5,534 nucleotides of DNA from Flavobacteriales bacterium (GCA_018665005.1 JABJEE010000051.1:1-5534); one strand, 5' to 3'. Shown: positions 1 through 5,534, counted from the first letter of the stretch. Translations and numbers: made by a program. Notes: generated from the sequence alone by a model not told the origin.

Positions 1-538
1 CTAGTCTTTCCTTCTCAAATGGCACTATTTCATCCATCAGTTTTCGGATTTCATCAACTCTTTTACAAAATTCATTTTGTAGGTCTAAACCTTCTTTCTT
101 GCGGAAGGATTCTACCATTTCACAAGCCTCTGATGTCAAAGCCTTGAGCTGATTGATCTCTGACTCTTCAATTTCTGTAGTATCATTATTAAGAACATCT
201 GGCAATCTTAAAACCAATCCTAAATAATCGACAGGTTGTTCCCCCCAGCTTTCATTGAGTGATTTAATTTCATTGTAATAGGATGTGGCTACATTTCTAT
301 TAACCAGACTTGTTCCTTTAAGTTTTTCGCTTTCGATAAAAAGAGAAAATTCGATTTTACCTCGGGTGAGTTTATTCGATATTAATTTCCTAAGAAAGGG
401 TTCTGCCTCCTTATAAATAGAAGGTAATTTCATGTTGAGGTCCAGTCCTTTACTGTTCAAGGTTCTGATCTCTATGGAAACCTTTCTAGATTCAAAAAGA
501 GCATTACTCTTCCCAAATCCAGTCATTGATTGTAACAT
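1..538 (-). CDS. yicC: YicC-family endoribonuclease, N-terminal part (cut by window edge)
   Basis: Translating the minus strand from the ATG at 538 gives 179 uninterrupted residues up to the window edge, so the 3' end lies outside. The protein opens MLQSMTGFGK, the hallmark start of the YicC/YloC family. It continues with the family-typical EIRTLNSKGLDL (residues 23-34), LTRGKIEFSLFIE (57-69) and a DUF1732-like stretch KKEGLDLQNEF..R (147-160). Family members are about 290 residues long, so roughly the first 60% is present and the conserved C-terminal part is missing from view. YicC proteins are cytoplasmic endoribonucleases; the E. coli member is linked to decay of small RNAs. The start is fixed by the SMTGFG motif lying at the extreme N terminus. 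The gene follows the 580-1143 gene on the same strand after 41 bp, but has its own promoter-like TACTTTTG. In many Bacteroidota gmk and nadD follow yicC; here they would be outside the window (inference). Family assignment is secure. Confidence 0.93.
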   Translation of the reverse strand, partial: MLQSMTGFGKSNALFESRKVSIEIRTLNSKGLDLNMKLPSIYKEAEPFLRKLISNKLTRGKIEFSLFIESEKLKGTSLVNRNVATSYYNEIKSLNESWGEQPVDYLGLVLRLPDVLNNDTTEIEESEINQLKALTSEACEMVESFRKKEGLDLQNEFCKRVDEIRKLMDEIVPFEKERL

Positions 539-556
539 GTCTAATTATTATTTTAA

Positions 557-588
557 CAAAAGTATGAAAATTGCTCAAGCTACTCTAA
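557..588 (-). promoter_or_regulatory. Possible Bacteroidota-type promoter for yicC
   Basis: The minus strand reads TACTTTTG at 564-557, a perfect match to the Bacteroidota -7 consensus TAnnTTTG. It lies 18 nt from the yicC ATG at 538. A weak -33 candidate, TTAG (consensus TTTG or TTG), occurs at 588-585 with a 20-bp spacer and overlaps the end of the preceding gene. If used, the mRNA leader would be only about 10 nt. The -7 match and position are seen directly; promoter activity is inferred. Confidence 0.38.
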
Positions 589-1143
589 TAGCAGGTCTGC
601 ATCTACTCCTTCATTTTGATCTTTAATAAATGTTGCGATGTCGGAAATGATTTCGTTTTTCTGATCACTTTCCTTTATTCTATTCGAATGATAATCCTTG
701 AGATATAATTGTGCTTCAAGTAAGTGATGTTCTTCAAAAGGACCAAGCATGTTTTCAATGGCTGTCAAACATTCTACAGACTGCATCAGATCGCCCTCTA
801 CTGCCATAAAAACAAAGTCAGCTATATATAGACTATAATCTAGCTTGCTATTCCAAATAGAGTTTAGAATTTCTGTACGAATCTCTCGATATTTTTCATC
901 TGTTGCATGGCTCATTATAATACCTATGGCGTCTTCATCTTGAATATCTGAAAGTAAGGCTACTATTTTTTTTTGCAATCCCATGTCCTGTGTTTTCATT
1001 AGCATTTCAACCAAATCTTTTATTATTCCAGGATGACCTTTATCGGATATTGTCTTTATTCCCGCATCCATTTTCTTTGGATCTGCTGAGCCTAAATCAA
1101 CTATAGCCTTTTGTAGTGTTTTACTGATTTTTTTGTCTACCAT
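580..1143 (-). CDS. HEAT-like helical-repeat protein of unknown function
   Basis: A 187-residue protein starting with ATG at 1143 and ending with TAG at 582-580. It has no signal peptide or membrane segment, so it should be cytoplasmic. The sequence is a run of amphipathic helices with HEAT/armadillo-like character: helices around residues 27-50 (IKTISDKGHPGIIKDLVEML), 54-80 (LQKKIVALLSDIQDEDAIGI, with the D-x-x-D-E-D-A turn typical of HEAT units), 83-100, 103-117 and 119-150, followed by an acidic tail ending in LLLE. HEAT-type proteins generally act as protein-binding scaffolds; no catalytic motif is visible. The start is supported by the basic MVDKKISK N terminus and by a TACATTTG element 17 nt upstream. 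It precedes yicC by 41 bp on the same strand and could be co-transcribed with it, which is the only functional hint. I do not recognise a named family; this resembles conserved hypothetical proteins of Bacteroidota. That it is a gene is nearly certain; HEAT-like architecture is likely. Confidence 0.85.
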   Translation of the reverse strand: MVDKKISKTLQKAIVDLGSADPKKMDAGIKTISDKGHPGIIKDLVEMLMKTQDMGLQKKIVALLSDIQDEDAIGIIMSHATDEKYREIRTEILNSIWNSKLDYSLYIADFVFMAVEGDLMQSVECLTAIENMLGPFEEHHLLEAQLYLKDYHSNRIKESDQKNEIISDIATFIKDQNEGVDADLLLE

Positions 1144-1160
1144 TTTTATCTCTTATTCTG

Positions 1161-1195
1161 CAAATGTATAAATCTCCCCATAAAAAACCCACAAA
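1161..1195 (-). promoter_or_regulatory. Probable Bacteroidota-type promoter for the HEAT-like gene
   Basis: The minus strand has TACATTTG at 1168-1161, matching the TAnnTTTG -7 consensus, 17 nt from the ATG at 1143. A TTTG lies at 1195-1192, giving a 23-bp spacer at the upper limit of the range known for Flavobacterium promoters (TTG-N17-23-TAnnTTTG). A second TAnnTTTG match, TACTTTTG at 1199-1192, overlaps the -33 candidate and could be an alternative -7 element with a longer leader. Matches are seen directly; use is inferred. Confidence 0.48.
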
Positions 1196-1274
1196 AGTAG
1201 TAAATACGGACTTTATGAAATATCTCATGTTCAAAAATAATACCCCTAGAAACCAAACGATTGTATTTAAATCA

Positions 1275-1282
1275 GACATTTG
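1275..1282 (+). promoter_or_regulatory. Weak -7-like element before the lipoprotein gene
   Basis: GACATTTG on the plus strand differs from TAnnTTTG at one position and lies 17 nt before the ATG at 1300, the same spacing as the better elements of the two minus-strand genes. No TTG or TTTG occurs at a suitable -33 position, so this is a tentative call. The rest of the 1144-1299 divergent spacer shows no hairpin, operator-like repeat or small gene that I can support. Confidence 0.22.
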
Positions 1283-1299
1283 TTAAAACACCATTTATT

Positions 1300-2274
1300 A
1301 TGAATTATCTTAAGTTAGGGTCAATTGGTTTTTTACTGCTAATTATTATATCATCTTGTGTCCCTTCGAAAAAATACAACGAACTCTTAGAGAGGGAAAA
1401 GACATGTTCGGAAGAGCTAGCCAAATACAAAAAAATGAGTCTGGATTATGAAAGCCTTGCAAAAGAGCTAGAGATGAAATTTGACTTGGCGAACAAAGAC
1501 CTCATTAAAATGAGAAAGGACACTGCCATGTTGGGCGAAAAATTGAGATTACTTAACCGAGAATATAAAATTGTAAAAAGACAGGCTGAAGAGTTAGAAA
1601 ATTCCTTTAACAACTTACAGAATTTAAGCGCCAAAGAGACTGCAACTTTACAGGCGGAGCTCAAAGTTAAAAACCTCACACTACAAGAAAAAGAGGATGC
1701 TCTTTTGGGGTTGGAGGAAGAGCTAAAAGAGAAAGAACGTTTGCTTTCTGAACGCGAAAAAAGAGTCAACGAACTCGAAGAAATGTTGCGAAAAAAAGAA
1801 GATGGCATCCGATTGTTAAAAGATCGCGTAGCAAAAGCATTACAAGGGTTTGAAGGTCAGGGACTGACTGTTGAACAGAAAAATGGACGCATATATGTAA
1901 GTCTAGAAGAAAAACTTTTATTTCGTTCAGGAAGCACAACGGTTGAAGCTGAAGGGGTAAATGCACTCATTCAACTCGGGCAAGTATTAGAGACAGAAAA
2001 AGAATTAGAAATTGTTGTTGAGGGGCATACAGACTCTGATAAGCTCACAAGAGCAACAGCACCAAAAAATAATTGGGAGCTTTCTGTTCTTCGATCGACG
2101 TCTGTTGTAGAAATCATTCTAGCAAATTCTGGCGTAGACCCGACTCAATTAATGGCGGCAGGTAGAGGGGAGTTTTATCCGATATCTGATACTGAAAAAG
2201 CAAAAAACAGGAGAATTGAAGTGATTATATCTCCCAACCTCAATGAGCTTTACGAGATTATTTCAAATGATTAA
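1300..2274 (+). CDS. OmpA-family coiled-coil lipoprotein, outer membrane-peptidoglycan tether
   Basis: Starting at the ATG at 1300 gives 324 residues. Residues 1-20 form a lipoprotein signal peptide ending LLLIIISSC, with lipobox ISSC and lipidated Cys20. After Cys20 comes VPSKKYN, without the acidic run of the Bacteroidota surface-export signal, so the periplasmic face of the outer membrane is the likely location. Residues about 26-182 are a long charged heptad-rich coiled coil with high Glu, Lys and Leu content. Residues about 190-315 are an OmpA C-terminal domain: VVEGHTD (239-245), WELSVLR (259-265), AAGRGEFYPI (286-295) and NRRIEVII (303-310). Asp245 and Arg265 match the positions that bind diaminopimelate in peptidoglycan in characterised OmpA domains. 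The expected role is a Pal-like tether with a long spacer. An in-frame TTG at 1261 would add 13 residues before the signal peptide and is disfavoured. The stop overlaps the start of the CPBP gene. Family is clear; the specific role is inferred. Confidence 0.93.
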   Translation: MNYLKLGSIGFLLLIIISSCVPSKKYNELLEREKTCSEELAKYKKMSLDYESLAKELEMKFDLANKDLIKMRKDTAMLGEKLRLLNREYKIVKRQAEELENSFNNLQNLSAKETATLQAELKVKNLTLQEKEDALLGLEEELKEKERLLSEREKRVNELEEMLRKKEDGIRLLKDRVAKALQGFEGQGLTVEQKNGRIYVSLEEKLLFRSGSTTVEAEGVNALIQLGQVLETEKELEIVVEGHTDSDKLTRATAPKNNWELSVLRSTSVVEIILANSGVDPTQLMAAGRGEFYPISDTEKAKNRRIEVIISPNLNELYEIISND

Positions 2275-3067
2275 GCTGAGCATAAAGAGCATTAAAAATT
2301 CACTTATAAATAGTCTTTCTATAACGCCAGCGCCAAATGTGAGTAAAAAAGCATTGGTAGTCATTCTTCTCGCGGCACTGTGTTTGGTTTGTATCAGGTA
2401 CCTTACGGGATTTGAGCAGCTCATCTCCTTTCTTGAACTAATTCATCTAGATTCTTTAGCTAATTATTTCACAGAATTAAGAAATAACACCAACGATAAG
2501 CAGTTATTCGACCTCATTTACTGGACGACTTGCAGAGTGTTCTTTTATCTTATTATTCCTGTGATTGCAATCAAGTTTTTTATACAGAAAAGAATATCAG
2601 ATTTTGGGTGGAAATTATCAGACGATCTAAATAAAGATCTTAAGATCTTTATTGCCTTTTTTTGTTTCATGTTCCCTTTGGTTTTTTGGGTTTCCACCCA
2701 AGAATCGTTCCTGATCAAATATCCTTTTTACCGTCCCTCAAGTGCCGATCAAATTTATCCAAATCTCTTGATTTGGGAGCTGTTTTACTTTCTTCAATTT
2801 GTTTCACTGGAATTTTTCTTTAGGGGTTTTGTCGTGCATGGTTTAAAAGAAGAAATTGGGGATTACAGCGTACTTGTAATGATTATTCCTTATTGCATGA
2901 TTCATTTTCAAAAGCCTTTTCTAGAGACCATTGGTGCGATACTGGCTGGAGTAATTTTAGGATATTTAAGCCTGAGAAAAAACTCTATACTCACTGGAAT
3001 TGCTTTACACTTTAGTGTTGCGATTACTATGGACATTTTCGCCCTCTACCACCTTGGTTTGTTATAG
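2267..3067 (+). CDS. CPBP-family intramembrane protease homologue with atypical motifs
   Basis: The ATG at 2267 gives 266 residues. ATGATTAA overlaps the stop of the lipoprotein gene, suggesting translational coupling. An in-frame ATG at 2243 would add 8 residues and overlap by 32 nt; it cannot be excluded. Hydrophobic segments lie near 28-46, 84-106, 125-143, 166-190, 200-213, 221-236 and 241-262, so this is an inner-membrane protein. It matches the CPBP (CAAX protease/bacteriocin-processing, Abi) family: SLEFFFRGF (180-188) for EExxxR, YCMIH (209-213) for FxxxH, and HFSVA (248-252) for HxxxN. Glu182, Arg186, His213 and His248 are kept, but the first Glu is Leu181 and the Asn is Ala252. The segment HFQKPFLE (213-220) and the ending HFSVAITMD (248-256) are, as I recall, shared by a Bacteroidota CPBP subgroup, so this looks like a subfamily signature rather than decay. 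The substrate is unknown. A perfect 24-bp palindrome lies in codons 122-129. Confidence 0.88.
   Translation: MIKLSIKSIKNSLINSLSITPAPNVSKKALVVILLAALCLVCIRYLTGFEQLISFLELIHLDSLANYFTELRNNTNDKQLFDLIYWTTCRVFFYLIIPVIAIKFFIQKRISDFGWKLSDDLNKDLKIFIAFFCFMFPLVFWVSTQESFLIKYPFYRPSSADQIYPNLLIWELFYFLQFVSLEFFFRGFVVHGLKEEIGDYSVLVMIIPYCMIHFQKPFLETIGAILAGVILGYLSLRKNSILTGIALHFSVAITMDIFALYHLGLL
2630..2653. repeat. Perfect 24-bp palindrome inside the CPBP gene
   Basis: The half-site AATAAAGATCTT is followed immediately by its exact reverse complement, giving 12-bp arms with no spacer. It falls exactly on codons 122-129 (NKDLKIFI). In RNA it could fold into a 10-bp stem with a TTAA loop. It is followed on the plus strand by GCC and then seven T (2657-2663), the layout of an intrinsic terminator, although the stem has only two G-C pairs. 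The symmetry is seen directly; any function is unknown. Confidence 0.9.
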
Positions 3068-3071
3068 CGAA
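3068..3071. other. 4-bp convergent gene junction
   Basis: The TAG of the plus-strand CPBP gene ends at 3067, and the TAA of the minus-strand T9SS cargo gene occupies 3074-3072. Only four bases separate them, and no strong GC-rich hairpin with a T-tract is seen within about 50 bp on either side. Transcripts from both sides probably end inside the opposing coding sequence, giving overlapping 3' ends. Confidence 0.8.
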
Positions 3072-5453
3072 TTAATCTAAAATGGTGACATGTCCGGTAA
3101 AATATTCACGGTCATTTCTATCTTCAGGAAGGTAAATTAATTTCCAGACATAGGTTCCGTTCTGCACTTTTTTCCCTTTAAAGGTTCCATCCCATTCAAA
3201 ATTAAGGTCATTTGTGCTAAATAGTATTTGTCCCCAGCGGTTATATATTTCCATATTAATTTCCTTTACACCAATAAAACTGCCTGAAAAAACCTCGTTG
3301 AATCGATCTCCATCTGGGATGAATGCATTGGGGATGTAGATATAAAACTCTTTATAAATTTGAATCGGTAGCGTAATACTGTCAATACATCCTTTTGCAT
3401 CCGTAGCAATCAATGTGACTTCATATATTCCTGGCGCATCATACACATGATTAGGATGAATATCTTCAGAATATCCACCATCACCAAAATACCATTGATA
3501 AACATAACCATTGCTCGTAAGGTTCTGAAAAGAAATCGGTAGGTTCTCAACAACGGGTTCACTAATTATAGTAAAGTTTGCATCTGGTTTAACTACCACA
3601 ACCTGAATAGACGTTGACACACTAAAGGTTTGGCAATCATCAGAAACCTGGATCTGATAATTAGATGTTGAGAATGGCGTAACCCATACTTGATTGGTTG
3701 TATCTCCATTATGGGTCCAATAATAATGATAGGAACCAAACCCACCTGATGCCTCAACTGAAATGATTGTTGAATCTCCAGGGCATAAAGAGACCATCGG
3801 ACTACCTATAACTTCTAAAGGAGGACTTGAAACCATATAATTGATCGTGTCGGTCGCAAAAGTTCCACATTCATCACTTACAGTTACCACAAAGAAAGTT
3901 GAGAAGCTTGGAGAAATATATGCCGAATCAGTAGTAGAAATCATTTGATTTGAAGCGTCAGTCCAAGCATAAACATAATTACCTGTGCCTCCCAAAACAT
4001 CTACCTGCAGATACTGACTAATATTGGGGCATATCTCAACAATATCAGGTGTCGTGGAAAGGGTGATGGGGTCGTATTCAGGTACAGAAACGAGAACGGT
4101 ATCATACGCTGTCTGATTCAGGCAGTCATCAGTTACTTCGACAAAGTACTCACCCGTTGATGTGGGTACAATACTGATGTTATTTTGAGTTGTGTTGTCA
4201 CTCCAAAGGTACGAGTAGGGAGACACTCCTCCAGAAACCGTTGTCGTTAAGACAATATTCTCTCCTGGACATGAAACCTCAGAATTATTTATTTCCACCG
4301 AAACCTCTTCAATATCTTGAATAAATAATTCGATAGTTACTGGGGTAATATTACCACATGGATCTGATAGAGGGAAATCAAGAACAATATTTTCCTGACC
4401 CTCTATAATTCCATCCAAAACAACGTCTATTGTGAAAGAAACCTGCGTCTCTCCCGGATTGAAGGTGATAGATGTCGGGATGCCGGAATAATCAAGAATA
4501 TCTGTTGCCGAGCCTGAAACATCTACAGGAACGGTTAAGCTGACACCCAAATTCGCATCTCTTTCAAGAGTTACAGTAGCTGTAACACATCCTTCAGCAA
4601 TCCAATTAGGTTCTGAATAGATCTCATTTGAAAGCTCGTATGTAATGTCAACAGGGGTTAATGAGGATAAGCTATTTGCTTCAAGAAAAATCCCCGAATC
4701 CCATTCTCCGTCACCAACATCAGCTATTGCGATAACCAAATGATAGGTTTGACCACATTGAACCTGAGATACTGCCTCTAAGACATCTGTAAACCCATCA
4801 TATTGAATATACATAGGATTCGAATCATATGGAGACATGCTTCCATCACCATTAAAATTAAAATACTGAGAATTATTATTAACGTTTACATTATTAATCG
4901 ATACAACTCCTCCCCCATTTGGAAGTTGTGCGATATTCTGTATTCCTGGTATTCCTGGGCCAGAAATAAAGAAGCCAAAAACATCATTGAAACCGGAATT
5001 ATTTGGTGGGGCAAATTCTGGGTATTCATCTGAACCAAATACATATTTAAAACGAACGGTATCTGAATATGGAATAAAATCAAACTCAAGTATTGCCGCA
5101 TTGTATGTTTGGGTAGAGCCTATTAAACCAGACAGCAAGGCAGATCCGCCAATATTGTTATCTACTCCGGCACCAGTTTGATTGTTTGGCCCTTGAGGAC
5201 CACTACCATTATCAATTACTGTTCCTGTAGTAAGCACAATCCCCTCATCAATACCCAAAACGGTATTTGTCGCTTGAAAAGAACCCAAAGCAACAGGGCT
5301 GCCGTTATATAAAATATTCGAAACGGTAACTCCTTGGCCAAGCAAAACATTCTGAACAAGGGCAAGGGGAGACATCGTTGTTCCCGTCACCAATTGAGAA
5401 TAGGCATTCCCAAAAGGGCTTAATAATATGACAATTAAAAGTTTTTTAAACAC
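3072..5453 (-). CDS. Secreted multidomain adhesin-like protein, T9SS type B cargo
   Basis: A 793-residue protein with a GTG start at 5453; no in-frame ATG lies upstream in the window, and FKKLLIVILLSPFGNAYS follows at once as a signal peptide (cleavage likely after Ser19). Domains in order: choice-of-anchor L at about 21-265, with its marks YVFGSDEYPEF (137-147) and NDVFGFFISGPG (156-167); a Calx-beta-like domain at about 284-381, with DGIIEGQENIVLDF (347-360); three Ig-like modules at 383-621; a PKD domain at about 623-699, with YFGDGG (655-660); and a T9SS type B sorting domain (gliding motility-associated C-terminal domain) at 703-793, with IPNAFIPDGD (707-716), YNRWGQILF (737-745), WDGT (754-757), NGTYVWKL (765-772) and GHVTIL (787-792). 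It should cross the inner membrane by Sec and the outer membrane by T9SS, ending on the surface or released. The role is probably adhesion or matrix building; no catalytic motif is visible. Intact, with no frameshift. The binding target is unknown. Confidence 0.94.
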   Translation of the reverse strand: MFKKLLIVILLSPFGNAYSQLVTGTTMSPLALVQNVLLGQGVTVSNILYNGSPVALGSFQATNTVLGIDEGIVLTTGTVIDNGSGPQGPNNQTGAGVDNNIGGSALLSGLIGSTQTYNAAILEFDFIPYSDTVRFKYVFGSDEYPEFAPPNNSGFNDVFGFFISGPGIPGIQNIAQLPNGGGVVSINNVNVNNNSQYFNFNGDGSMSPYDSNPMYIQYDGFTDVLEAVSQVQCGQTYHLVIAIADVGDGEWDSGIFLEANSLSSLTPVDITYELSNEIYSEPNWIAEGCVTATVTLERDANLGVSLTVPVDVSGSATDILDYSGIPTSITFNPGETQVSFTIDVVLDGIIEGQENIVLDFPLSDPCGNITPVTIELFIQDIEEVSVEINNSEVSCPGENIVLTTTVSGGVSPYSYLWSDNTTQNNISIVPTSTGEYFVEVTDDCLNQTAYDTVLVSVPEYDPITLSTTPDIVEICPNISQYLQVDVLGGTGNYVYAWTDASNQMISTTDSAYISPSFSTFFVVTVSDECGTFATDTINYMVSSPPLEVIGSPMVSLCPGDSTIISVEASGGFGSYHYYWTHNGDTTNQVWVTPFSTSNYQIQVSDDCQTFSVSTSIQVVVVKPDANFTIISEPVVENLPISFQNLTSNGYVYQWYFGDGGYSEDIHPNHVYDAPGIYEVTLIATDAKGCIDSITLPIQIYKEFYIYIPNAFIPDGDRFNEVFSGSFIGVKEINMEIYNRWGQILFSTNDLNFEWDGTFKGKKVQNGTYVWKLIYLPEDRNDREYFTGHVTILD
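3591..4307 (-). repeat. Three tandem Cys-paired Ig-like modules within the T9SS cargo gene
   Basis: Residues 383-621 of the secreted protein consist of three diverged modules of roughly 75-87 residues. Each begins with a Cys-Pro (SCPGEN, ICPNIS, LCPGDS), continues with a GG-x-x-x-Y-x-Y-x-W core (residues 408-417, 488-497 and 570-579), and ends with V-[TS]-D-[DE]-C. The Cys pairs are 395/444, 475/529 and 557/607, spaced 49, 54 and 50 residues, suggesting one disulfide per module. The repeats are clear at protein level but too diverged to be obvious in the DNA. Confidence 0.75.
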
Positions 5454-5534
5454 GCTTTTTATATACTGTGTATATAATAACGTAAAAAGAACAATTTCGT
5501 TGTATCTACGGGGCTTTTATTTTTAATCTTGGAA
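5454..5534 (-). promoter_or_regulatory. Upstream region of the T9SS cargo gene with a 17-bp inverted repeat
   Basis: These 81 bases precede the GTG start. Positions 5460-5476 read TATATAC-TGT-GTATATA, a perfect inverted repeat with 7-bp arms around a 3-bp centre, ending 6 bp from the start codon. Unlike the other genes in the window there is no TAnnTTTG match at the expected distance. A TTG lies on the minus strand in AAATTGTTC (5497-5489) but has no good partner element. The repeat may be an operator, a leader hairpin or chance in AT-rich DNA. No clear Shine-Dalgarno sequence is present. Confidence 0.4.

Noticed and set aside
539..579. Intergenic gap between the HEAT-like gene and yicC as a terminator
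   Set aside because: No hairpin can be drawn in these 41 bases; only the -7-like element stands out.
432..626. Plus-strand open frame of 64 codons across the yicC start
   Set aside because: It overlaps the well-conserved N terminus of yicC in antisense and has no family resemblance.
1261..1299. TTG at 1261 as start of the lipoprotein
   Set aside because: It would put 13 extra residues before a complete lipoprotein signal peptide that already begins at the ATG at 1300, and would place the -7-like element inside the gene.
1446..1808. Open reading frame on the minus strand, 120 codons, very rich in Ser, Phe and Leu
   Set aside because: It is the antisense image of the Glu/Lys/Leu-rich coiled coil of the lipoprotein gene, a known cause of long antisense open frames; no recognisable domain or own promoter.
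1766..1966. Minus-strand open frame of 66 codons
   Set aside because: Shadow of the lipoprotein gene in another frame; no recognisable domain.
3087..3094. GACATGTC 8-bp palindrome near the convergent stops
   Set aside because: Short, inside coding sequence and without a T-tract, so not supportable as a terminator or operator.
4803..5181. Small open frames on both strands (4803-5033, 4987-5181, 4886-5101)
   Set aside because: All lie inside the choice-of-anchor L coding region in other frames; their sequences resemble no family and the main frame is clearly the coding one.

Overview
The window looks like chromosomal DNA from a Bacteroidota, most likely a flavobacterial (possibly marine) lineage. 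The evidence is an AT-rich composition, start sites without clear Shine-Dalgarno sequences, TAnnTTTG-type -7 promoter elements close to start codons, an SSC lipobox on an OmpA-family protein, and above all a large secreted protein ending in a type B sorting domain of the type IX secretion system (T9SS), which is restricted to this phylum. No RNA gene, CRISPR array, insertion sequence or integrase is visible.

Layout, left to right. Positions 1-538 (minus) hold the N-terminal 179 codons of a YicC-family endoribonuclease, cut by the window edge. Upstream of it on the same strand, 580-1143 encodes a small cytoplasmic HEAT-like helical-repeat protein of unknown function. A 156-bp divergent intergenic region (1144-1299) carries promoter-like elements. 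On the plus strand, 1300-2274 encodes a lipoprotein with a long coiled coil and a C-terminal OmpA/peptidoglycan-binding domain. It overlaps by 8 nt with 2267-3067, a CPBP-family intramembrane protease-like protein with non-canonical motifs. Converging on this pair, and separated from it by only 4 bp, is 3072-5453 (minus): a 793-residue secreted, multidomain, adhesin-like protein (signal peptide, choice-of-anchor L domain, Calx-beta-like domain, three Cys-paired Ig-like modules, PKD domain, T9SS type B C-terminal domain). The last 81 bp are its upstream region.

Functionally there are two blocks: a cytoplasmic block on the left (RNA processing plus a helical-repeat protein) and an envelope block on the right (outer-membrane to peptidoglycan tether, membrane protease homologue, secreted surface protein). 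The lipoprotein and CPBP genes are probably one transcription and translation unit. The other links are proximity only. I do not see convincing evidence of a wholly new system. The most unusual points are a perfect 24-bp palindrome followed by a T-tract inside the CPBP gene, the altered CPBP active-site motifs coupled to an OmpA-type tether, a recurring TAnnTTTG-like element 17-18 nt from three starts, and a 17-bp inverted repeat just upstream of the GTG start of the T9SS cargo gene.
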